64,000 nt of DNA. Source: Falsiroseomonas sp050563525 (GTDB lineage Bacteria; Pseudomonadota; Alphaproteobacteria; Acetobacterales; Acetobacteraceae). Position numbers and translations under genes: made by a program. Below, one piece after another: positions 34,673-41,221 of the stretch (positions within the stretch are counted from its first letter, which is position 1; each line of letters begins with the position of its first letter). Under the pieces are notes generated by a model. The model was not told the DNA's origin. It was given only the letters and a program-made list of their open reading frames with translations, and did not search any database. The DNA is taken from assembly GCF_050563525.1 (NCBI RefSeq), contig NZ_JBNXUN010000001.1, positions 372,001-436,000 on the forward strand. The letters are read 5' to 3'.

Positions 34673-34681
34673 TCGGCTCTG

Positions 34682-35932
34682 TTAGCTCTGCGGCAGCCCG
34701 ACCAGGCCACGGGCGAAGTCCCGCGCCGTGAAGGGCCGCAGGTCCGCAGCCTTTTCGCCGACGCCAACAAAGTGGACCGGAATCCCGACCTCCGCCGCCA
34801 GCGCCACCACCACGCCGCCCTTGGCGCTGCCATCCAGCTTGGTCACCGCCAGGCCGGAGACATCCACCATCTCCTTGAAGATCTTCACCTGCTGGATGGC
34901 ATTCTGCCCCGTCGTCGCATCCAGCGTCAGCAGCACCGAATGCGGCGCCGTCGGGTCCAGCTTGCGGATCACGCGGATAATCTTCCGCAGTTCCTCCATC
35001 AGGGCCGACTTGTTATGCAGCCGCCCCGCCGTGTCGATCAGCAGCAGGTCCATCCCCTCGGACCGCGCCCGCGCCAGCGCGTCATGCGCGAGGCCGGCGG
35101 CATCGGCGCCCATCTTCGGCGAGGCAACGACGGCGCAGCCGGTCCGCTCGCCCCAGATCTGCAACTGCTCCACCGCCGCGGCGCGGAAGGTGTCGCCCGC
35201 CGCGAACATCACCTTGAGGCCCTGGCCGCGATACTGCTGGCCGAGCTTGGCGATGGTCGTGGTCTTGCCGGTGCCGTTCACGCCGACCACCAGCACGACA
35301 TGCGGCGCATTCTCCCGCCGGATCTCGAGCGGCCGGGCGACCGGCGCCAGGATCTCCGCGATCGCCTCCGCCAGCGCGCCCTTCACCTCCTCGTCCGAGA
35401 CCTCCTTGCCGAAGCGGGTCTTCCGGAATCCCTCGACGATGCGCCGCGCCGCGGCGACACCGAGGTCGGCGGCGATCAGCGTATCCTCCAGCTCCTCAAG
35501 TGCCGCGTCGTCCAGGCGGCGCTTGCGGAACACGGTCGTCAGCGCATCGGTCAGCCGCGCGGTGGAACGCGACAAGCCGGTCTTGAGGCGGGAGAACCAG
35601 CCGCCGGTGCCACCGGGCTCTGCCTCCGGCTCGCTGGTCGCCAGCGCTTCGGCCAGCGCGGCGGCGTCCCTGCTGGGCGGTGCTGGCTCCGGCTGCACCT
35701 CCTCTGGCACCGGCACCACCATGTCCGGCGGGCCGTTGAACGGCGGCGCCACCGGCGCGGTCGGTGGCAGGGGTGCCAGGGGCGCCGCCGGCGGCGCGGC
35801 CGGCGCCTCGCGCGGTGGAACGGACGGTGTCGCGGGCTGGGCCGGCGGCGCCGTTACCGGGGTCTGCGGTGGGGTCTCGGTCGCCGGCGTTTCCCGCCCA
35901 CGCATCCGGTCCCAGAGTGCCTTGAGCGCCAT
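34682..35932 (-). CDS. ftsY: Signal recognition particle receptor FtsY
   Basis: This 416-residue SRP receptor GTPase docks ribosome-SRP complexes at the membrane. An N-terminal Pro/Ala-rich acidic A region (about 15-110) precedes the NG domain: N helices from LKTGLSRSTARLTDAL, the P-loop VVGVNGTGKTTTIAKL, DTFRAAAVEQL, DTAGRLHN and TKLDGSAKGG. The start ATG lies 3 bases after the mtaB stop, consistent with an operon dapF-mtaB-ftsY. Confidence 0.97.
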   Translation of the reverse strand: MALKALWDRMRGRETPATETPPQTPVTAPPAQPATPSVPPREAPAAPPAAPLAPLPPTAPVAPPFNGPPDMVVPVPEEVQPEPAPPSRDAAALAEALATSEPEAEPGGTGGWFSRLKTGLSRSTARLTDALTTVFRKRRLDDAALEELEDTLIAADLGVAAARRIVEGFRKTRFGKEVSDEEVKGALAEAIAEILAPVARPLEIRRENAPHVVLVVGVNGTGKTTTIAKLGQQYRGQGLKVMFAAGDTFRAAAVEQLQIWGERTGCAVVASPKMGADAAGLAHDALARARSEGMDLLLIDTAGRLHNKSALMEELRKIIRVIRKLDPTAPHSVLLTLDATTGQNAIQQVKIFKEMVDVSGLAVTKLDGSAKGGVVVALAAEVGIPVHFVGVGEKAADLRPFTARDFARGLVGLPQS

Positions 35933-35934
35933 GG

Positions 35935-37209
35935 CTATGCTGCCTCCCCGAGCAGGCCTTCGGTGTCGGCCGCCACGATGCGCAGCGCCCGCAGGCTGCC
36001 GGGCCGGATCGCCTCGGCATCCGGCCGCGCATTCGCCAGCCGGACCGGGGCAAATTGTTCTGTATGGCCGCGCCCACCGCGTTCCAGCAGCACCGATTCC
36101 ACCCGCCCGACCCGGCTGGCGAACAGCCGCGCCGCCGCCGCCTGGCCGGCCTGGCGCAGACGTGCCGCGCGCTCACGCCGCAGCGGCACCGGCACCTGCG
36201 GCATCCGCGCCGCCGGCGTGGCCGGACGCGCGGAGTATGGAAACACGTGCAGGAAGCTCAGCCCCGCCTCCTCGACCAGCTCGAGCATTTCCGTGAACTG
36301 CGCCTCGGTTTCGGTCGGGAAGCCGGCGATCAGGTCGGCTCCAAGGGCGATGTCAGGCCGCAGCGCGCGTGCCCGGCGGGCCAGGCCCAATGCCTCGGCA
36401 CGGCCGTGGCGGCGCTTCATGCGCTTCAGGATCAGGTCGCTGCCATGTTGCAGTGACAGGTGCAGATGCGGCATCAGGCGCGGCTCCTCCGCGATCAGGC
36501 GCCACAGATCGGCATCGCCCGCCTCGCCGCCAAGATGCGCCGGGTCGAGCGAGGACAGCCGCAGCCGCGGCAGTTCCGGCACCAGCGCCAGCAGCCGGCG
36601 CACCGTCTGGCCCAGGCTCGGCCGGCCGGGCAGGTCGGGGCCGTAGCTCGCGATATCGACCCCGGTGAGCACCACCTCCCGGAACCCCTCCGCCACCAGC
36701 GCCCGCACCTGGTCCACCAGCAGCCCGAGCGGGACGGAACGGGAGGGACCGCGACCGTAGGGGATGACGCAGAAGGTGCAGCGGTGGTCGCAGCCCTGCT
36801 GCACCTGCACCAGCGCCCGTGCCCGGTTCGCATTCTGCGTCACCGGCACCGCCGGTGCCGGCGCGGCCTGCATGATGTCGGCAACCGGCGCCGGCAGGGC
36901 ATCCGGCGCCCAAGCCTCCGGCCGCAGCTTGTCGGCATTGCCGATCACCCGCACCACGCCGGGCAGCCCCGCCCAGGCTTCGGGCGCGATCTGCGCCGCG
37001 CAGCCGGTGACGAAGATGCGCGCGCCCGGGTCTTCCCGCGCCGCCCTGCGGATCGCCTGGCGCGCCTGCGCCTCGGCCTCCCCGGTCACGGCGCAGGTGT
37101 TGACGATGATGGTGTGCGCATCCTGGCCCGCCGCCTCTGCCAGCCCGCGCATCGCGTCGGATTCATGGGCGTTCAGCCGGCAGCCGAAGGTCAAGGTCCG
37201 CACGCTCAT
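35935..37209 (-). CDS. mtaB: tRNA t6A37 methylthiotransferase MtaB
   Basis: This 424-residue radical-SAM methylthiotransferase of the MiaB family converts t6A37 to ms2t6A in tRNAs. The N-terminal UPF0004 domain has cysteines in TFGCRLN, VNTCAVTGEAE and VTGCAAQ; the radical SAM cluster motif is CDHRCTFCVIPYGRG. The C-terminal TRAM-like segment (LLERGGRGHTEQFAPV) is present. The MtaB rather than MiaB assignment rests on the GCRLNAHESD start. The ATG at 37209 overlaps the dapF stop (ATGA). Confidence 0.93.
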   Translation of the reverse strand: MSVRTLTFGCRLNAHESDAMRGLAEAAGQDAHTIIVNTCAVTGEAEAQARQAIRRAAREDPGARIFVTGCAAQIAPEAWAGLPGVVRVIGNADKLRPEAWAPDALPAPVADIMQAAPAPAVPVTQNANRARALVQVQQGCDHRCTFCVIPYGRGPSRSVPLGLLVDQVRALVAEGFREVVLTGVDIASYGPDLPGRPSLGQTVRRLLALVPELPRLRLSSLDPAHLGGEAGDADLWRLIAEEPRLMPHLHLSLQHGSDLILKRMKRRHGRAEALGLARRARALRPDIALGADLIAGFPTETEAQFTEMLELVEEAGLSFLHVFPYSARPATPAARMPQVPVPLRRERAARLRQAGQAAAARLFASRVGRVESVLLERGGRGHTEQFAPVRLANARPDAEAIRPGSLRALRIVAADTEGLLGEAA

Positions 37210-38048
37210 GCGTGGCGGCCCGAGGCGTCTCCGCGAAACTCCAGCATGCCGGTGAAGGCGGTTGCGACCGGCCCGGTCATCAGCACATGGCCGTCCTCGC
37301 GCCATTCCATCAGCAGGTCGCCGCCCGGCATGGTGACGGTGGCGCGTCGCCCCGTCAGGCCGCGACGATGCGCGTTGACGATGGCCGCGCAGGCGCCGGA
37401 GCCGCAGGCCAGCGTCAGCCCCGCGCCACGTTCCCAGATCACCAGCCGCATATGCTCCGGCGACAGGATCTGCGCGAAGCCGATATTCGCCCGGTCCGGG
37501 AAGATGGGGTCGTGCTCCAGCGAAGGCCCGATATCCGCCACCGGCACCAGGTCCAGGTCACGGACGAAGAAGGTGGCGTGCGGGTTGCCCATGGAACAGG
37601 CCGCCGGATCACCCACGGCGCCGTGCTGCAACGGCAGGTGCAGCGTATCCATCGCCCGCGCCAACGGCACATCCTGCCAGCCCAGCCGCGCCAGCCCCAT
37701 ATCCGCCCGCCACAGCCCACCCGGCAGGCGTTCCACCGGCAGGTCGCCCGCGATGGTCCGCACCACCACGCGGTCCCGCCCGGCTTCGTCCGCCACCAGG
37801 GAGGCAATGCAGCGCGTCGCATTGCCGCAGGCCCCGGCCTCGGAGCCATCCGGGTTGCGGATGCGCATGAAGACGTCGGCGCCGTCGACGCCCGGCTCCA
37901 TGACGATGAACTGGTCGCAGCCGACGCCGAAATGCCGGTCCGCGATCGCTGCGGCCTCGGCGGGGGCGATGGCGAGTGGCGTGGGACGGCCATCCAGCAC
38001 GACGAAGTCGTTGCCCAGGCCATGCATCTTGCGGAAGGGGATGATCAC
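37206..38048 (-). CDS. dapF: Diaminopimelate epimerase DapF
   Basis: This 280-residue cofactor-independent epimerase converts LL-DAP to meso-DAP for lysine and peptidoglycan. Both catalytic cysteines are present: Cys74 in EAGACGNATRC and Cys215 in LACGSGACA. The start is taken at GTG 38048 (VIIPFRKMHGLGNDF); ATG 38024 would begin at MHGLGNDF and lose the first strand. No good ribosome binding site precedes the GTG. It completes the DAP pathway with dapD/dapE elsewhere in the window and leads the mtaB-ftsY group. Confidence 0.95.
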   Translation of the reverse strand: MIIPFRKMHGLGNDFVVLDGRPTPLAIAPAEAAAIADRHFGVGCDQFIVMEPGVDGADVFMRIRNPDGSEAGACGNATRCIASLVADEAGRDRVVVRTIAGDLPVERLPGGLWRADMGLARLGWQDVPLARAMDTLHLPLQHGAVGDPAACSMGNPHATFFVRDLDLVPVADIGPSLEHDPIFPDRANIGFAQILSPEHMRLVIWERGAGLTLACGSGACAAIVNAHRRGLTGRRATVTMPGGDLLMEWREDGHVLMTGPVATAFTGMLEFRGDASGRHA

Positions 38049-38163
38049 CCGAGGGATATAGAGTGCCGCCCGAGCCGGCGGAACCCGCCCCGCTCCGTGT
38101 AGATGGCCGTCGTGCGCCTCCGCTTGCGGGCAACATGGATTTTCCCACCGCGTGGACCGCATG

Positions 38164-38178
38164 GAAAGAAAATCTTTC
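38164..38178. promoter_or_regulatory. AT-rich hairpin in divergent promoter region
   Basis: GAAAGA (38164-38169) and TCTTTC (38173-38178) flank AAA, a perfect inverted repeat in an unusually AT-rich patch between dapF and the ATP-grasp gene. It could be an operator for either gene. Confidence 0.4.
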
Positions 38179-38255
38179 TGCTACGCGTCTCCTTGCGGCC
38201 CCGTGGAAAAATCCTCTTTTCTGATGTGAGAGCCAGCGCCATACGGGAGCCGCCC

Positions 38256-39227
38256 ATGACCAAGGTCCATGTCATCCACGAGAACGACGCCTGGGTGGAG
38301 CCGCTGCGCAGCGCCTTCGCTGCCCTCGGCACCCCGGTCGAGGAATGGTTCCTGGACCGCGGCGTGCTCGACCTGACCCGCCCACCGCCCGAAGGCGTCT
38401 TCTACAACCGCATGAGCGCCTCCTCCCACACCCGCGGCCACATCTACGCCCCGGAATACGCCGGCGCGGTGATCGAGGTGCTGGAACGCCACAACCGCCC
38501 CCTGGTGAATGGCCGCCGCGCCCTACAACTCGAACTGTCCAAGGTCGCGCAGTACCAGGCGCTGTCCACCCACGGCATCCCGGTGCCCGCGACCCTCGCC
38601 GTGGTCGGCCGCGAGAACATCCCCGAAGCCGCCGCGAAGCTTGGCTACCCCATCATCCTGAAGCACAACCGCGCCGGCAAAGGCCTCGGCGTGCGCCTGC
38701 TGCGCAGCGAAGCAGGGCTGCGCGAAGCCCTCGCCGCGCTCGACGTCACCACCGATTCCGAAGCCCACCCGCGCGACGGCATCTGGCTGGTCCAGCGCTA
38801 CATCGAAGCCGCGGAACCCTGCATCACCCGCGCCGAATTCGTCGGCGGCCGGTTCCTGTATGCGGTGCGAGTCGACACATCCGAAGGCTTCGAACTCTGC
38901 CCGGCCGATGCTTGCGACATCGGCGCAGGCGCCGCCTGCCCCGCCGTTGCACCCAGCCCGAAATTCGTCATCCAGGAAGGCTTCACCCACCCCCTGATCC
39001 ACCGCATGGAAGCCTTCCTGCTGGCGAATGCCATCGGCGTCGGCGCCATCGAATTCATCACCGACCACACCGGCCAGGCCTTCGCCTACGACGTCAACAC
39101 CAACACCAACTACAACGCCGAAGCCGAAGCCCGGGCCGGACGCACCGGCAACCAGACCGGGATGGGCGCCATCGCCGCCCACCTGACAGCCCTGCTGCGG
39201 CGCGAGGCCCTGGCGGCGGCGGCGTAG
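38256..39227 (+). CDS. ATP-grasp ligase, RimK-like
   Basis: This 323-residue protein has an N-terminal preATP-grasp domain (MTKVHVIHENDAWVEPLRSA, EGVFYNRMSASSHTRGHIYA) and an ATP-grasp core with YPIILKHNRAGKGLGVRLL (P-loop-like lysine), WLVQRYIEA, and the Mg-binding DVNTNTNYNAEAE near the end. RimK relatives join amino acids to acids or peptides with ATP; no partner biosynthesis genes are adjacent, so the substrate is open. GGGAG lies seven bases before ATG 38256. The region upstream is AT-rich with a short perfect inverted repeat. Confidence 0.85.
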   Translation: MTKVHVIHENDAWVEPLRSAFAALGTPVEEWFLDRGVLDLTRPPPEGVFYNRMSASSHTRGHIYAPEYAGAVIEVLERHNRPLVNGRRALQLELSKVAQYQALSTHGIPVPATLAVVGRENIPEAAAKLGYPIILKHNRAGKGLGVRLLRSEAGLREALAALDVTTDSEAHPRDGIWLVQRYIEAAEPCITRAEFVGGRFLYAVRVDTSEGFELCPADACDIGAGAACPAVAPSPKFVIQEGFTHPLIHRMEAFLLANAIGVGAIEFITDHTGQAFAYDVNTNTNYNAEAEARAGRTGNQTGMGAIAAHLTALLRREALAAAA

Positions 39228-39240
39228 TCGGCTGGCGCTG

Positions 39241-39281
39241 GGTGATTTGCAGGGAGTGCGGAGCCATCCCTGCAAATCACC
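39241..39281. terminator. 15-base perfect palindrome after the ATP-grasp gene
   Basis: GGTGATTTGCAGGGA (39241-39255) pairs fully with TCCCTGCAAATCACC (39267-39281) around an 11-base loop. It starts 14 bases after the stop codon. There is no following U-tract, so it could be a rho-aided terminator, an mRNA stabiliser or a protein site. Confidence 0.6.
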
Positions 39282-39460
39282 CGCGCAACCCGCCCGCTTG
39301 CGTCGCCGGCGCCTCGCCGCTACAAGCCCGCCTCCGCGCGTCATGGCCTCTGGTGGGCATGCCTGGCCGCGGATACCGATCCCTGCCGCATGGTGCGGTC
39401 CGGCTGCTCGCGAGGGTGGTTGGTGCGAGGTGGGAGAGGCCTGACCGTCTGGAGGTCCAA

Positions 39461-39667
39461 ATGCCCAAGATGAAGACGAAGTCGAGCGTGAAGAAGCGCT
39501 TCACGCTGACGGCAACCGGCAGGGTCAAGGCTGGCGCCGGCAACAAGCGCCACATGCTGACCGCCAAGACGAACAAGATGAAGCGGCAGAACCGCGGCGC
39601 CTTCGTGCTGGACAAGCAGGATGGCGACACGATCAAGCAGTGGATGCCTTACGGTTCGAGCCGGTAA
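39461..39667 (+). CDS. rpmI: 50S ribosomal protein L35
   Basis: This 68-residue basic protein begins MPKMKTKSSVKKRFTLTATG and has the L35 length and composition. GGAGG lies five bases upstream of the ATG. It is immediately followed by rplT. infC, which usually precedes, is not in this window; a 233-base leader before rpmI could hold the L20 autoregulatory site, but I cannot identify it. Confidence 0.97.
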   Translation: MPKMKTKSSVKKRFTLTATGRVKAGAGNKRHMLTAKTNKMKRQNRGAFVLDKQDGDTIKQWMPYGSSR

Positions 39668-39682
39668 GGAAGGATCTGAACC

Positions 39683-40048
39683 ATGGCACATGTGAAGCGC
39701 GGCGTAACCAAGCACGCCCGGCACAAGAAGATCCTCAAGCTCGCCAAGGGCTATGTCGGTCGTTCCTCCACCGCCTATCGTCCGGCGCTCGAGCGCGTCG
39801 AGAAGGCGCTGCAGTACGCCTATCGTGACCGTCGCAACAAGAAGCGCGATTTCCGCGGTCTGTGGATCCAGCGCATCAACGCGGCGGTGCGTGAGCACGG
39901 CATCACCTATTCGCGGTTCATGGCCGGCATCAAGGCGGCGAACATCGAGATCGACCGCAAGATGCTCGCGGCGCTGGCCTTCGACGACGCGGCCGGTTTT
40001 GCGGCCATCGTCGAGAAGGCGAAGGGCGCCCTCCCCGCGCAGGCCTGA
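39683..40048 (+). CDS. rplT: 50S ribosomal protein L20
   Basis: This 121-residue protein reads MAHVKRGVTKHARHKKILKL, then AKGYVGRSSTAYRPA, with FRGLWIQRINAAVREHG in the C-terminal domain, typical L20. It binds 23S rRNA early in 50S assembly and in many bacteria represses its own operon. It sits 15 bases after rpmI, before a terminator-like hairpin and pheS. Confidence 0.97.
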   Translation: MAHVKRGVTKHARHKKILKLAKGYVGRSSTAYRPALERVEKALQYAYRDRRNKKRDFRGLWIQRINAAVREHGITYSRFMAGIKAANIEIDRKMLAALAFDDAAGFAAIVEKAKGALPAQA

Positions 40049-40083
40049 ACCGTTCGCGGTTTGGCTGAAGACTGACACAGGAG

Positions 40084-40109
40084 GGCCGTCCCGCAGGGGG
40101 CGGCCTTTT
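40084..40109 (+). terminator. Intrinsic terminator/attenuator before pheS
   Basis: GGCCGTCCC (40084-40092) pairs with GGGGCGGCC (40097-40105; one G-T wobble) around loop GCAG and is followed by TTTT. It is the most canonical terminator in the window. It lies between rplT and pheST, so it may end the ribosomal transcript or attenuate pheST. I see no Phe-rich leader peptide. Confidence 0.8.
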
Positions 40110-40131
40110 CCGTATCCGGATGCTGGCCAGT

Positions 40132-41217
40132 ATGAGCGATGATCTCGCGGCGCTGCGCGCCGATGCCGAAGCCGCCTTGTCGGGTGCCGCGGACCTGCGG
40201 GCGCTGGATGCCGTGCGCGTCGCGGTGCTGGGCAAGTCCGGCAGCCTGTCCGGCCTGCTCAAGGGCCTGGGCGCGGTGCCGGCCGACCAGCGGAAGGATC
40301 GTGGGGCCGCGCTGAACCGCCTGAAGAACGAGGTCGAGGCGCTGCTCGAGACCCGCAAGGCGGCGCTCGAGGGCCTGGCGCTGGACGCGCGGCTGAAGGC
40401 GGAACGCCTCGACGTCTCCCTGCCGCCTCGCCCCTTCGCGCCCGGCACCGCGGCCGATGGCGGCATCCACCCGATCAGCCGGACCATCGAGGAACTGACC
40501 GCCATCTTCGGCGCCATGGGCTTCCGCGTGGTGGAGGGCCCGGATATCGAATCCGACTGGCACAATTTCGGTGCCCTCAACATCCCGGACCACCACCCGG
40601 CGCGCCAGGACCACGACACCTTCTACCTGCCTGGCACCGACGAGGCCGGGCAGCGCCGCGTGCTGCGCACCCAGACTTCGCCCCTGCAGATCCGGACGAT
40701 GCTGGCCGAGCCGCCGCCGATCCGCATCATCGCCCCGGGCCGCACCTACCGCGCCGACCACGACGCCACCCACTCCCCGATGTTCCACCAGGTGGAGGGG
40801 CTGGTGATCGACCGCGACATCACCCTCGGCCACCTGAAGGGCTGCCTGACCGACTTTCTACGAGCCTTCTTCGGCATCTCGGACCTGCCGGTGCGGTTCC
40901 GCTCCTCCTACTTCCCGTTCACCGAGCCTTCGATGGAAGTGGATATCGGCTGGAACCGGAAGACCGGAGAGTTGGGTGGCGGCGGTGATTGGCTGGAAAT
41001 CTTGGGCTCCGGCATGGTCCATCCCAAGGTACTGGCGAATTGCGGCCTCGATCCGCGCGAATGGCAGGGCTTCGCCTTCGGCATGGGGATCGAGCGTATC
41101 ACCATGCTGAAGCACGGCATGCCGGACCTGCGGCCCTTCTACGAAAGCGACCTGCGCTGGCTGCGCCACTGGGCGGCCGATCCGCTTGCCCCCGCCAGCC
41201 TGCACGAGGGGATCTGA
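40132..41217 (+). CDS. pheS: Phenylalanyl-tRNA synthetase alpha subunit
   Basis: This 361-residue class II aminoacyl-tRNA synthetase subunit carries the catalytic core: motif 2 FHQVEGLVIDR, YFPFTEPSMEVDI, and motif 3 GFAFGMGIERITMLKHGMPD. An N-terminal coiled coil binds tRNA-Phe. The start may be 40132 (MSDDLAAL) or 40120 (MLASM); neither has a good Shine-Dalgarno. pheT follows four bases after the stop. Confidence 0.96.
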   Translation: MSDDLAALRADAEAALSGAADLRALDAVRVAVLGKSGSLSGLLKGLGAVPADQRKDRGAALNRLKNEVEALLETRKAALEGLALDARLKAERLDVSLPPRPFAPGTAADGGIHPISRTIEELTAIFGAMGFRVVEGPDIESDWHNFGALNIPDHHPARQDHDTFYLPGTDEAGQRRVLRTQTSPLQIRTMLAEPPPIRIIAPGRTYRADHDATHSPMFHQVEGLVIDRDITLGHLKGCLTDFLRAFFGISDLPVRFRSSYFPFTEPSMEVDIGWNRKTGELGGGGDWLEILGSGMVHPKVLANCGLDPREWQGFAFGMGIERITMLKHGMPDLRPFYESDLRWLRHWAADPLAPASLHEGI

Positions 41218-41221
41218 TCCG

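Noticed and set aside
39282..39460. Possible L20-binding leader before rpmI
   Set aside because: Short inverted repeats exist, for example CCGCA-TGGT-GCGG, but nothing matches a known L20 leader well enough to call.
40049..40083. Phe-rich leader peptide before the pheS hairpin
   Set aside because: No start codon with a run of Phe codons is present; only FAVWLKT-like readthrough of an untranslated stretch.
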